Source of the DNA: Nymphaea colorata
Lineage: Eukaryota; Streptophyta; Magnoliopsida; Nymphaeales; Nymphaeaceae
DNA length: 16,273 nt
NCBI RefSeq assembly: GCF_008831285.2
Contig: NW_022204564.1
Location: 1-16,273, forward strand
Direction of reading: 5' to 3'
Each line of letters opens with the position of its first letter. The first letter of the stretch is position 1. The position numbers and the translations under genes are program-made. Shown in pieces: positions 1 to 10,213 of the stretch. Under the pieces are notes generated by a model that saw only the letters and a list, made by a program, of their open reading frames with translations, made no database searches and was not told where the DNA came from.

Positions 1-439
1 ACCTTGAAAGTGCAGGAGTACTTCATCTCTCGAAGAGCCAGTGGAGAAAACTAAAGTCGATCAGCGTTTGTAAGTTGGTCATTACATAGGCTGTAATAAA
101 ATGATCTAAATTGGAGTGGTCTGGCTTATCAGAGGAAATTGGAGCGAGTTGTAAAATCTTTTAGTGGGCTAGTGCTGGGAATGCTGTTAGGGGATGCAAG
201 TATGGAATTTGCTTGTGAGCTAATTTGCCAAAATGAAGAAACTTTAGATTATCTTCAACGATAACTAGTAAACAAGTAAAATGATGAGAGAGGTTCTTGA
301 ACAAAAATTTCCAAAAGCATGGTTTGGGGTATTTGATTCATCATACATATATATTCATATGCTTGCCTAACCTCAATTTAACGACTCCATTTTTGTCCGA
401 AACTAAAGTAAATTAATCTATACTATTATGGTAATTTGA
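1..439 (+). CDS. L1: 3' part of an LRR-family gene, cut by window start
   Basis: Partial gene read with TAA/TAG as Gln. The window opens inside exon 5 (1-69), which encodes the end of one 26-residue LRR with the family motif AGVLHLSKSQW. A 20-nt GT...AG phase-1 intron follows at 70-89. Exon 6 starts at 90 with the last repeat (GVVWLIRGNW) and runs through the C-terminal tail (LLVSQFAKMKKL, then EVLEQKFPKA). The frame stays open to TGA at 437-439. Other copies stop roughly 100 nt earlier relative to the KFPKA motif, so a one-base shift near the tail is possible. In-frame TAA and TAG fall at positions that are also TAR or Gln in paralogues. Function unknown; the fold is clearly LRR. No frameshift is needed across the visible part. 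Confidence 0.8.
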
Positions 440-578
440 TTAAGCTTACAATCAATCATATGAATTTATTGAAATTAGAAACATAAATCTATTTCAATCC
501 ACCATTATTCTGGAATATATCAATTATGAGAAAAAAGATGATATTATGGATATAAATCTAATACGTTCCATATATAGA

Positions 579-1312
579 TCAAATTATGCGAATTAATGCC
601 TTTTGAAATTTTTGCCTTAGCACTCCGTCAAGTACAAAAATATTTCGCTAGTTGTATTCAAGCTTAAAATATAGTCTTCCCATTTTAGAGAATTAGCTCA
701 GAACCAAACCAAGCAACTGTTTCGCCTATAAATTAAGTCTAAACTATGGACCGATACCCAAACATCCTTCCCCAATTCCGATGTACGATAAGCACCTCCA
801 ATTTCCTCTAATTAGCCAGCCCACGCCAGCCTATCTCATTTTCGTATAATCTACATTATCATTCATTCATTTACCAACATCGATGGATTTAAGCCTTTCC
901 CACTTCGCCTTTGAAAGATGCAAACAGCCTTCACTTCCCAAAAGAATTTCTCACTTGCTAATCCAACATACACAAGTTCAGCACCTCCAAATTCTCCATC
1001 TTCGCTCGTGTGAGGTATTTGCATCCTTTAGAACCAATTAAATTCCTTTCTACGGTCCAAGAAATTTACCAAGGGACAGAGTTATAAGGGATCCCCAATT
1101 TTATTAGAAAAGTAGGCCGTTTGTTGCGATGTAAGTTTGCCTGAAGCTGAATATTTTTATGGTCACAAATAGTAAGGGTTTTAATGTGTTAGCTCGAGGC
1201 ACAGATAATCTAACATCCTACTCCGAAATCTCGTTGTCGTCTTTATTATAATATTTACAAAGGCAAACAAAACTTTTGGCGAGCTGTCTTTTATCTTCTG
1301 GCTTTGTTCCAT
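579..1312 (-). pseudogene. L2: full-length LRR-family copy with several one-base losses
   Basis: ATG at 1312-1310 and TGA at 581-579. Exons: 1312-1259, 1240-1167, 1146-1070, 1049-972, 949-875, 850-579. Introns are GT...AG, 18-24 nt. Exon 4 is exactly 78 nt and reads a clean repeat (NLIGSKGCKYLTRAKMENL). Exon 6 is open from the last repeat (MRQAGVGWLIRGNW, with Q written TAG) through the tail (KQLLGLVLSQFSKMGRL, VLRQKFQKA) to TGA. Damage: exon 1 is 4 nt short, exon 2 is 74 instead of 75, and exon 3 is 77 instead of 78. The lost bases sit where paralogues have short runs (TTT in exon 2, AAAA in exon 3). It is a decaying copy, or a good gene with assembly indels. Start and stop are by homology. 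Confidence 0.75.
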
Positions 1313-1767
1313 ATTATCTTAATTAATAAAATAATCAAAGAGTAGCATAAATCAATAACTTTTCTATGAATTAATCCATAGATTAACATCATTAATAATT
1401 GAATCTAAATATTACAACTTCAACTCGGGATATATGACTACATCTTAAAGTTAAATGGTTTAAAATTATCAGCCGCACATTTCTAATAGTTTTAGTTCTT
1501 GATAAAGCATAATTTACTTAAGAAATCTTTGAGGTTAATGAAACATTACATGCTTCGATCTCAATATTCGATACAAAATCCTTACTACCTTATCTAAATA
1601 AATATATGATTGATCAAAACTGTTGAATGATGCCTGGAATTTTTCCGCATAACATTTATTAGCCTTTCACAGTTAAATGCTTTGCATTCAACAATAGATT
1701 AATATGTAATACTTTGAGTCGGTCAGTTCCTCACTGCCTATCTTACAGTAATATAAATGCGTTACAT

Positions 1768-2605
1768 TCACTAAAGATCTTGATCAACCAACAATAGCCA
1801 TGCTTAGGTTCTTATTTGATTAATTTTGCTAAATAGGGATAAATATTTTGGATTGATCATAATTTGTAAAAGTCTATTTGGGAAATTTGCGTGGAGCTCT
1901 TCTCTGAATATTTTTACATTCTGCTAGCATTCTTAGGATTTAATAAAAATACTTTAAACCTTAACGAATTCACAAAGAAGCAAACCAGACAATTGCTTCA
2001 CCGATAAATTGTACCTACGCTTTTATTCACTCATTTAGTTTTACCCAATCCCAATTTCTATTAGCTGGCTCCAATTTCCTCTGATCAACCAGCCCACACC
2101 GGATTATCTCATCATAGTATTGCCTATTTTGCACCTAATTTACGAATTTCGATTTATTTGAGGAATTTCCCCTGCCTTTTGATAGATGAGAACTCCTTCG
2201 CTTCCAAGATATTGAACTCTTGATCATGATAACTATACGTAAGCGCAAGAACTCCAAATTATCCATTTTGGCTTTGGTGAGGTATTTGCATCCTTTGCTC
2301 CAATTAGGTTTCTATCTTTATCTTTAAATCATACCTAAAGATAAAGACGTTAAGATACTCCACTTGGGTTCTAAAAGGAGCTATTCCTTTTGATGTAATC
2401 TTGTTAATACTTGGATAATTTCATGAGACTCAGATCAAGACTTTCAATATGTTAGCTTGCATCACAGACTAATTTAACATCCTACTCAGACATTTTGCAT
2501 CTAGCTTCATAGGTAACAATATACTTAGATCTACAGAAACTATGCATTCATATATATTGCGATGGTCGGGCTGAGCTAGATTTTTATCTTTTAAATGGGA
2601 GCCAT
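1768..2605 (-). pseudogene. L3: full-length LRR-family copy, damaged in repeats, intact last exon
   Basis: ATG at 2605-2603 begins MAPIQKIKIQL (two Gln as TAA and TAG). Exon 2 is a correct 75 nt and contains SEQDVKLVC with Q as TAG. GT...AG introns of 19-20 nt follow at the family positions. Exon 1 runs past the usual 58-nt donor, so intron 1 is uncertain. Exon 3 is 3 nt short, exon 4 is 1 nt short and exon 5 is 3 nt short. The last exon is open: MRQSGVGWLIRGNW (Q is TAA), then VKQLSGLLLCEFVK and EELHANFPN. The in-frame TGA is at 1770-1768. The TGA homologous to other copies is at 1859-1857 but one base out of frame. Divergent from L4 across about 63 bp. Function unknown; most likely decaying. 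Confidence 0.7.
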
Positions 2606-2668
2606 AGCCAATCCTCTCTTAATTAATATTTAATAAATAATCAAAGATGATTGCTCTTACTTGCAGAT
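2606..2668. promoter_or_regulatory. Shared 5' spacer between divergent L3 and L4
   Basis: About 63 bp separates the L3 start codon (minus strand) from the L4 start region (plus strand). It is A+T-rich with TTAATTAATATTTAATAAAT. Similar TTAAT/AATATT blocks lie 15-60 nt upstream of the start in L2, L6, L7, L9, L11, L12, L13 and L14, so this is probably the promoter and leader. No defined factor site can be named. Confidence 0.4.
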
Positions 2669-3506
2669 TGTGCAAATATAGAATAAATTAATCAAAATCT
2701 TCTGCACGTTTACTAATTTTTAAGCATTTTAGGGCTACTTCTATAATCTTGAGCTACGTAAATTATTTATTATGAAGGTGGATATGCTATATGCGGTTAG
2801 GACATTAAGTTTATCTGCGCCTCCAGCTCACATTAAAACCAACTCTCCCATTCTCATAATAATTCATTATTGATTGAAGGACGGAATTATGGGTGAAACA
2901 ATAGGAACCTTGGTCTTGGCATTTACACAATTATTTAGAGTCAACCTAAATTTTATCTAAGGAGATGGCCCATTTTAATGACACTAATTGGAGGCTTTTA
3001 AGTTATCTATCTCTGAGTAATATTCGTTATATTTTAGATGAAACTTAATAGGCCCAAATGATGCAAGTATCTCACTAGATAGAGCTAATATGGCCAAACT
3101 ATAGAGTTTGGATTTGAGTATAGTTGTGATGATGAAGGCTACAATAATTTTGGAAATAAAAGAATTCTTCACCTATCGAAAGCACAGTGGAGGACCTCAA
3201 ACGAATCTATCTAGTAAATTATGATTGAAACTAGATTCTAATAAAGTAAGATAAGTTGTTTTGGGTTGATTTATCAGAAGAAATTGGAGTTATATATGGA
3301 TAATTAGGCTTGGATAGTAGTATAAATACGATGATGAGATCCAGTACAATTTGTATTCGATCCAATTGTTTAGCTTGCTTCTGTGCGAATTCGGAAATAT
3401 CAATGAATTTAAGATAAGGTCAATTGATACTACTTAGGATTCCCCTGAATCTTTTTTTTTCGCTCTTAATTAACCCCAAATTGTTAACAGTCTCATTTTA
3501 TGTTGA
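2669..3506 (+). pseudogene. L4: degraded LRR-family copy, start codon lost, insertion near intron 2
   Basis: An ANIEQI-like N-terminus is visible from 2672, but the start is no longer ATG. Intron 1 is GT...AG at 2758-2777, and exon 2 carries GQDIKFICASS (Q is TAG). Between exon 2 and exon 3 there is about 85 nt instead of an intron of about 20 nt. Exon 3 (SKEMAHFNDTNWRLL), a 21-nt intron 3 and a 20-nt intron 4 are recognisable. Exon 5 reads YNNFGNKRILHLSKAQW. There are true-looking nonsense changes: TGA replaces the Gly of GCKY near 3059-3063, and TGA replaces the Trp of the last repeat near 3267-3270. The tail is recognisable (YNLYSIQLFSLLLCEF). In-frame TGA at 3504-3506. This is the most convincing pseudogene of the set. 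Confidence 0.7.
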
Positions 3507-3888
3507 AATAGTAGTATTTTCATCGAGGAAAGCGAATAAGCAATAAATAAAAAATTGTTCTCTTGCAAAGACTAATTATCTTTATTTATTTTTTCCTACG
3601 CTCTTTTCGAGTGATTTCAGATATTTTCTCAACCAATTCGATGAATAATTTAAAAATCTGCTAAAAGCTTCATTCGTAAATACAGGTATTAAAACATGAA
3701 ATGTATTCCACTTAAAGTATTTGTTGAATTTCCATATATTCAATGCTTGTTTAGTAAACTATTCGAACGAAAGTTTAGCATGTTCTGCAAAATAAGTTGG
3801 CTTCTGATTCAGAATTATGATGCATCTACCTCATCTATTATCTTGAATATCAAAATAGCAAATAATATATCAAATATTATTGGTGGTA
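3507..3888. other. A+T-rich spacer between L4 and L5
   Basis: Nothing recognisable. An open frame beginning at 3696 crosses this spacer into L5 in a different frame. It has no similarity to the LRR family or anything else I know, and the real L5 start codon lies at 3889. Confidence 0.5.
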
Positions 3889-4616
3889 ATGGCACACATT
3901 TAGCAAATAGAAAGGCAAATCTCATAAGAAGGAAAAGTTATCCTAGCCAATAAATCTTAATACCAGCGGGAAGATGTACTGAATAAGCAGTCAAATACGC
4001 TTGCACACAAAGCTAACGTATTTAATACTTTTAAACATGTAGCAATACAGACATTAAGGCATAACCAACCTATCTTCTAAACATATGTTCTATTTTTCAG
4101 ACAGAAATTGGAGCCGTCTAAGTAGGCTTTACCTCAGTAATATTGTCACAACGATAGATAGAAGCCAGATTGGAGCGAAGGGATGCAAATATCTCACAAG
4201 GCGAAGATGGAAAACTTGAATGGCTTGCTATTGAGTATGATACAGATAATAAAGACCATAATCTGTTTGGTAGTGAAGGAGCACTGCATTTATCGAAAGG
4301 AAATGGAAACAGCTTCGTACCATATATGTTGGTTAGACATGTGATAGCTTAGGACGCACGAAGATGAGGAGGTTGGAGTGGGGTGGTTCATTAGAGGAAA
4401 CTGGCTGGACTTGAAAAGCATCGATATTGGGTAGTACGACTAATAGAGGGAGGAGTACACTTTATAGATGAGGCAAATGTCTGCTTTGCTATTGAGTGAA
4501 TTCAGTGAAATAAACTCACTTTTCATTTATAACCAAAGAACATAGCTCAATAATCGGCGAATGGTTAAGGAATGCTTCCAGGAAAGTTTCCGAAAGCATA
4601 AATTTACAATCAATGA
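3889..4616 (+). pseudogene. L5: full-length LRR-family copy with a few one-base losses
   Basis: ATG at 3889 begins MAHIQQIERQI (first Q is TAG). Exons: 3889-3946 (58 nt), 3967-4038 (72), 4059-4136 (78), 4158-4234 (77), 4255-4331 (77), then exon 6 from 4353. Introns 2-5 are GT...AG of 20-21 nt. The interval at the intron 1 position is exactly 20 nt and ends CAG but begins CC, so its donor is lost. Exon 3 is perfect (NLSSKHMFYFSDRNW). Exon 4 lost one base before KMENL, exon 5 lost one base in an A run before the conserved Trp, and exon 6 lost one before GVGWFIRGNW. The tail has MRQMSALLLSEF. The homologous TGA is at 4614-4616; the frame actually open at that point continues to 4788. Tail-to-tail with L6. 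Confidence 0.72.
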
Positions 4617-4702
4617 TCAACAATAAAGATAATCACAATCGATAGTTTTTGAAGATCACTTCAAATATTAATTCTTTTTCCTCAATACATTGAAATTTTA
4701 AC

Positions 4703-5525
4703 TCAGACTTTTTTATCCACCTAAAAATTAAAGAATGCGAATGCGTAAAATTCCAATATATGTTAATTAACTTTTACGATAGGCATGAAAAGATCATCAG
4801 GAGAACTTTGCTTTAGCAAATCTGTCTCGGAACACTCCGTGATCACTTTCTTCGTTATGGGTTTTTCGGCAGAATAATTCAAGCTCTTCAGCTTGGCAAA
4901 ATGACCCAACAGTAAATCAATCATTTGTATCGCGTATAAATTATACCTAAGGTTCTCAGCGTTTCCGTATAATAATCCAATACCTAACTTATTAAGCTTC
5001 GGCAAATTACCCCGGACCAGCCACCCCACTCCAGCCTACCTTATCCTCGTAGATGCTAAATCAACATAGGATATTACCGACATCTATCTATTGTAGATTG
5101 CTCCACTATCCTTTGGAGAGATGCAAAGCCCTTCGCTTCCGAAATCGTTATCTCCTTGGTATTTTGTTTTTTACTTAGAGATAGCACTTGCAAATTCTTC
5201 ATCTTGGCCTGTGTGAGATACTTGCATCCTTTCCCTCCGATTAGGTTGTGGCCTATCATCATAAAAATATTACTAAGGTCAAGCTTAGTCAAGCTCTTCC
5301 ATTCTGTATTGGAAAAGAGGATCATGTCTTTCGAGGAGATACAGTCCCAAACTTTATAGCTTTTCTGTTACTAATAATCAGAGATTGAATCTATTAACTG
5401 GAAGTGCAGATGAATTGGATGTCCTATTAGGAGACATAATCACTATCTTAACTCGCAAAAAGATTGCGTATCGCAACTTATCTGCTTTGTGAGAGCTGTT
5501 CTTTTATTTCTTTTATGTGGGCCAT
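4703..5525 (-). pseudogene. L6: nearly intact LRR-family gene, one base missing in exon 5
   Basis: ATG at 5525-5523 (MAHIKEIKEQL). Exons: 5525-5468 (58), 5446-5372 (75), 5351-5274 (78), 5252-5175 (78), 5154-5078 (77), 5055-4703. Introns are 21, 20, 21, 20 and 22 nt. Intron 1 starts GC rather than GT. Exon 3 (SSKDMILFSNTEW, LTKLDL) joins exon 4 (SHNLIGGKGCKYLTQAKM) into a regular LRR. Exon 5 lacks one base in GGG before the HLSKGQW block (Q is TAG). Exon 6 is open: QAGVGWLVRGN (Q is TAG), IQMIDLLLGHFAKLK. The in-frame TGA is at 4705-4703. A TGA matching the family stop lies at 4799-4797, one base out of frame. One or two indels away from an intact gene; they could be sequencing errors. Confidence 0.78.
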
Positions 5526-6167
5526 TAATCACCGCAATATTATCTTTATTAATATTCAATAATAAGAGATAAAATCAGCAAAAGCTTCAAATATTATCAA
5601 TAATTAATCAACAGATTATCACCCCTTTTATACTTTTCTCTTGAATACTGGCTCAAATAAAATTTCTCAACTTGAGATATTCACGTTATTCGCTCAACCG
5701 GATTACCTCTATACTGGCTGTAAAATTAAAACGCTTATAAAAGCAATATCGAATAATTATGCTCACCCATATTGTTGGCAAGATCATATAGATAAATACT
5801 AATTATTATGCTTTAGCTTTTATTGTTTTGGATTTATTAATCAAATATTATCGGAATGTTCTTGACTATAATTTGATTGGCACCCAAATGGTCTATACCA
5901 GTGTTGGATTATCTTCCATTACTTAATCATTAGGATTCATTCATCTTGAATAAGAATAAGCCTTTGGCTAATCTACAAAATAATCAAGCACTTAAATACC
6001 TTAGGATAAATAAATATAATAACGCTTATAATCGCATTTGAATAGATAATTAGATGCCAAACATAGAATAATTAATACTTGTAACATATATTTAACCACT
6101 CTAGTATGCTGAAGGCGGAGAGATTTTACTGATATTGCATATTACAATAAATAAATTTTATGGCTCA
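5526..6167. other. A+T-rich spacer between L6 and L7
   Basis: About 640 bp between the L6 start and the L7 stop. The first 50 bp upstream of L6 carry the AATATTAATAAAGATAATAT block shared with other family leaders. Nothing else is recognisable: no long frame under either code, no RNA-like fold noted. Confidence 0.5.
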
Positions 6168-6908
6168 TCACGTGGTCGAAATATACGCCTATGGAAATTT
6201 GGACGAAGCACTCCATTGATCATTTTTTAATTTGACTAGTTATCTTGAGCTTGATAACAATCTGTCTGCTTCAGAGAATTAGCTCAGAACCAAGCCAAAC
6301 AATTGCTTACCCTATAAATCAAACCTACACTCTCATTATTTGTGGCGTTAGCCGACTCCAACTTGTTTAAGCAACGCCAGTTTCCTCTGTTGAGCCAACC
6401 CACCCGATCTACCTCATTTTGCTGGAGTCTAACTTCTCACCAAATTACTAACGTATATTTGCTTAAGATCTTTCCACTATCCTTTTGAAAGGTGCAGGAT
6501 TCCCTCACTTCCAAAGTTATTATACTCTTGATAATGACAGGCATACGCAAATTTAACACCTATATTCTTTTCATTGATGCCTTTGTGAGATATTTGCATC
6601 CTTGTGCCCCGATTAAGTTTTAGTCTGCATTTTGACATGGACTACATATGCATAAATCTCTCAGGAGTTCCCAATTAGCATTTGAGAAGCTAACTATTTA
6701 TTCAAGGAGATTTGGTTAAGGCCTGGATAGTTTCACATGTACTCAGATCAAGACTCATGATCTTTTAACTGGTTGCACAGATAAATGCCATATCATCCTA
6801 GGAGATATTTTTGCCATCTTCATTCAAGGTATTTACATAGGCCGAGATGGCCAGTTAGCTTGATTTGGAGTTTCCATTTTCTTTTTTTTAACCACGCGCC
6901 GCACCCAT
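6168..6908 (-). pseudogene. L7: LRR-family copy, repeats 2-4 well preserved
   Basis: Exons 2-5 at 6817-6743 (75), 6722-6646 (77), 6624-6547 (78) and 6526-6449 (78), with exon 6 at 6428-6168. Introns are GT...AG of 19, 20, 21, 20 and 20 nt. Exon 4 reads NLIGAQGCKYLTKASM then RIQVLNL with Q as TAG. Exon 5 reads YNNFGSEGILHLSKGQW with Q as TAG, exactly where other copies use CAG. The N-terminus is altered: an ATG at 6908-6906 gives a longer exon 1 that matches the family only over its last part. Exon 3 lost one base at TTT. Exon 6 lost one base in the last repeat and shifts again before the tail. The tail motif KQLFGLVLSQFSE runs to TGA at 6170-6168. Start uncertain. Confidence 0.7.
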
Positions 6909-7598
6909 TAATATTATTTTAATAAATATAATAAAAAATTCAGGATAGCCAACCGCAAGGCATAACCAAATCAATAATTATTCTTACAATTTGGGGAATA
7001 GATTTTATGGTATTTACTATTTACGTTAGTAATATTTGGAATTGGATGCTTTGCGCCTGAAAGCCTTATGATGATCCCTCCAGATATTATACTATGGAAA
7101 AATTTTACAGCATCAAGTTCCCAAACCACCTGTATTTTTCGATTAATACCAAATGCCTTCATTTTGAAACTAGGTTAGTATTTTGAGGAATGCGCCTATA
7201 ATTTCACATATTCTTACCTAACGTAGTTTCGACCATTAAGTTCCATCAATTTGCGACTATAAAATGTTCAGGGAAATTAGGTTAGTAGGTTAGGAGTAAT
7301 GCGCCTTTAATTTCATATATCTCTTAGCCCTAAACAGCGAACATCACTTTAATCCTAAAAAATCGATACATATGATGTTGCTAAAATACCTTAGAAATTA
7401 TCAATAAGAGTTCGGCTTATTGATGAGATTAAACCATTTGTCTCTGCTTTTTGAAGCTACTGCAGTATGGCCAAGCATACCAACCTTAAGTTGATGAAAT
7501 ATTCGTGTTTTCATAAGTAGTTTAAAGTTTTTATATACTCTAGCAAGGTAGTTTATAAGTAGTATAACTAATATCATTATTGGCAGCAAGCCATTAAG
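6909..7598. other. A+T-rich spacer between L7 and L8
   Basis: About 690 bp between two divergent genes. It contains one imperfect direct repeat (listed separately). Two open frames on the minus strand (6971-7162 and 7401-7589) show no family similarity, and I regard them as chance. Confidence 0.5.
7166..7322. repeat. Imperfect direct repeat of about 48 bp, offset 107 bp
   Basis: The segment 7166-7213 (GAAACTAGGTTAGTATTTTG, then AATGCGCCTATAATTTCA) recurs at 7273-7322 (GAAATTAGGTTAGTAGG, then AATGCGCCTTTAATTTCA). The two share most positions. The 60 bp between them is unrelated. Not an LRR exon. Possibly the remains of a local duplication or a short element. Confidence 0.6.
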
Positions 7599-8264
7599 AT
7601 GGAGTTAAGGATCAACAGTTAAATGGAAAAATCAGATGTAGACCTCGGTATTGATGCAGAAATATAGGATTGCTGGCAGTTATCGATAGCGATCTCGAGT
7701 TGTTATGCCGAAAGAATTGTTGTGGAATTACCAGAATAAACCTCAGTATTTGAGTCTTGATATAGCCTTCAACAACATCACTTCAATGGGGATTCTTAGA
7801 ATGGTAGGGGCTGATTGGAGTAGACTCACTGAACTTGGTTGTGTAATAGTGCTTCGATCAAGATGGAAATAAAATCGGAGATATGGGATGCAAATACCTT
7901 ACAAAGACCTCAATCAGCAATATTGAAACACTCCATTTGAGTATTTAGTATAAAACTAAGGATAAAATGAAATCGGAAGTGCGGGTGTCTTACATCTTTC
8001 AAAAGGGGAGTGGAAGAAGATGATGAGCTGCACCTCGGAGAAAGCTAGATTAAGATTTAAGAAACGGCCATAAGGCGGCTCATTGGTGCGAATTGGCCGA
8101 ATATGTATGCTCTGAGCCTGGGTATGGATTAAGTGATTTAGTTGAAAGTCAATTGGGAATACCTTAAATCAAAACATTGTTGCTGGTCGAATCGAAATAC
8201 TTATGCAATGTTTGGCTATGTAATTGATTCAAAAAATTAGGGAAGAACAATCTTAATGACTTGA
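7599..8264 (+). pseudogene. L8: divergent LRR-family member, 3' end uncertain
   Basis: ATG at 7599. Exons: 7599-7647 (49 nt, phase 1), 7668-7745 (78), 7766-7840 (75), 7863-7940 (78), 7961 to about 8038. Introns 1, 2 and 4 are GT...AG of 20 nt. Intron 3 is 22 nt if the first GT is used. The repeats are regular but more diverged than elsewhere: SDLELLC in exon 2, FNNITSMGILRMVGADW in exon 3, NKIGDMGCKYLTKTS in exon 4, NEIGSAGVLHLSKGEW in exon 5. The expected donor for intron 5 is not GT, and the last repeat (ending IGANWPNMYALSLGM) lacks the usual MRQAGVGW block in the same frame. The tail ends at TGA 8262-8264. Either a separate subfamily with a broken 3' end, or misread there. Confidence 0.65.
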
Positions 8265-9479
8265 CCAGATTCAAATGAAAAATTATTCACCAAAAGAACA
8301 TATTACATCCATACCTGAATTGATCAAGCCTGATTTCTCAATAGCATTGATTATCTCATCACCGTTTTGAACAATAGTTTAGCCATCTAATTTGGAGCTT
8401 GGTTTTCAGTTTTAGGACTTTAGGATTACTATTTTTTATTACTCCTGGTAAGAATTTCAAGGACTTGCTGTTTCAAAACAAATTTTATCCTTCGTTCAGG
8501 CTATATTTTGCCTATTGATTTGTCTTCTTCTCTTTTTTATTTATGGTAGCGAAGATATCTTCTTACACTATCTTACAGCAACCTATCAATATCTTTAAAT
8601 ACACAAACCTCTTTGAATTATTAGCAGCATCAATCAGATATCACATTATTGATTATCAAATAAATTTTGTTGATTGTCCTTTGTTGAAAAACTGTTTTTA
8701 ATATTAGCATATCAGAGAAAGCAGGATGAAACTTTCATTTTGTGTTTCAGTTAATCAATGTCTTGCCACTTTATTTGATGGCCTAGTGGTTCATGGTGTC
8801 AGCATATAAAGAATAGAATCCTATTCGATCACCTGCTTGTATGATTCCTTTTTGCAAGATAAGTAGCAAATATTTTGAGCTGAATTATCCTTTAATTGTT
8901 TAGCTGGCAAATCTATTTTTAAATCAAGATAAGACTAAATTTATGCTTCAAGACTAAGTTTTTATAATACAGCAAGCGATATCCCCAGATCATTGAAGTC
9001 TTTTGCAGCTTTATGCAGCACATGGAAGTAGATTCCTATAGCTTCTAGTGCACACTAGTCGCGAAATTCTAGAAAGATGACCAATAAATGGCGCTTATAT
9101 CTATAAGGACTATAACTTTGTTTCATAATGGTTATTTGCCATAGCTAAACCCTAAGTTTCTACTAAATAGGCACTTAATATCTCCATTTCTCTTGATAAG
9201 GCTTATTTTAAGATGCTAGATGTATCGATTTAAGCGAGATTAGAGGTTGCCATATTATCTTGAATCAATATTAATAAATAGCGAACTGTCTGCATCTATA
9301 GCATAAATAGCATTTAATACTCCTTACTATCTCAAATTAAATATTGATATCAAATATTTGTCCTAATTTCCTTTAATTAATGATAAATATCATAATCTTA
9401 GGAAGGAAAATGAAGAAGATAACAAGGCAGTAGAATTCCAATCGACTGTGTTAATCAAATAATTAGTTGCAATGATTTA
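8265..9479. other. Long spacer without recognisable genes
   Basis: About 1.2 kb. No LRR exon, no open frame of note under the standard or UAR=Gln code that I could connect to a family, and no tRNA or rRNA. One small perfect hairpin lies at 8811-8826 (GAATAG-AATC-CTATTC). It is the largest gap in the cluster. Confidence 0.5.
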
Positions 9480-10213
9480 TCATATCCTGGTAAATGATGC
9501 CTTTGGAATTTGGAGGCTAGCACATTTCTGAATTTGTGATAGTTTGACTAGTTATCTTGAAAGCTAATAAAAAATTTGTTCATATTCACAAACTACCCCA
9601 AAAGCAATCCAAACATCTGCTTAGTCGATAATTGTGAGTACACATTACATCCGTTTTGTAATTTATCCGACCCCAATAACTTATAAGCTACCCCAGTTTC
9701 CCCTAACAAAGCAGCCCAAACTGGTTTATCTCATTTTAGTGAAGCCTATATAATTATTGGATATTACCTACATATATATTTTGAAGGCTTCTCCACTGTC
9801 CTTTAGCGAGATGGAGAAAACCCTCATTGCCGAAATCGTTAAAGCCTTCATAGTAAATGTCAAACTTATTTCTAGGGTCCTCAAATTTTCCATCTTGGCT
9901 TTTGTGAGGTATTTGCATCCTTTAGCCTCAATAAAATTCGCATCTAAAATTTGATAAGTATTACGCAGGATAGAGCCGTTAAGAGTGTCCAACCAGTACC
10001 TGAGAATAGAGTCATTTCCCTCGATCTAATTCTGTTCACAGCTGAATAGTTTGATTACTACCAAGGTTAAGGCTTACAATATGGTCACTCAATGTGCAGA
10101 TAAACTTGATATCCTGTTTGGAGACTTTCTATCCATCTTGATAAGGAATAATCTACATAAGTTAACATGACCGTCTAATGAGAGTTGTTTGTTATCTCCT
10201 TAATAAGCGCCAT
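9480..10213 (-). pseudogene. L9: LRR-family gene with three single small indels
   Basis: ATG at 10213-10211. Exons: 10213-10157 (57), 10136-10062 (75), 10041-9965 (77), 9943-9866 (78), 9845-9768 (78), 9745-9480. Introns are GT...AG of 20, 20, 21, 20 and 22 nt. Exon 2 reads KVSKQDIKFICTLS with Q written CAG; most paralogues have TAG or TAA at this codon. Exon 5 reads FNDFGNEGFLHLAKGQW. Exon 6 is open to TGA 9482-9480. Defects: exon 1 lost one base before the KQL motif, exon 3 lost one base (CCC to CC) at its 3' end, and exon 6 lost two before QMFGLLLGQF. These could be assembly errors. The CAG here is key evidence for the genetic code. Confidence 0.75.

Noticed and set aside
3696-3953. 85-codon open frame on the plus strand
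   Set aside because: It ends inside L5 exon 1 in another frame, has no family similarity, and the L5 ATG at 3889 fits the conserved 58-nt exon 1 exactly.
5156-5359. Recurring open frames with a VRYLHP(L/F)APIK-like peptide, here and at 9757-9954, 12117-12419, 14172-14450 and 15372-15563
   Set aside because: They are the antisense reading of the conserved GCKYLTxAKM repeat of L6, L9, L11, L13 and L14. Their similarity to each other comes from the real genes on the opposite strand.
8778-8834. tRNA-like stretch with a TGGCCTAGTGG A-box resemblance and TTCGATCACC
   Set aside because: No consistent acceptor or anticodon stem can be drawn. Only a six-base-pair hairpin (8811-8826) is real.
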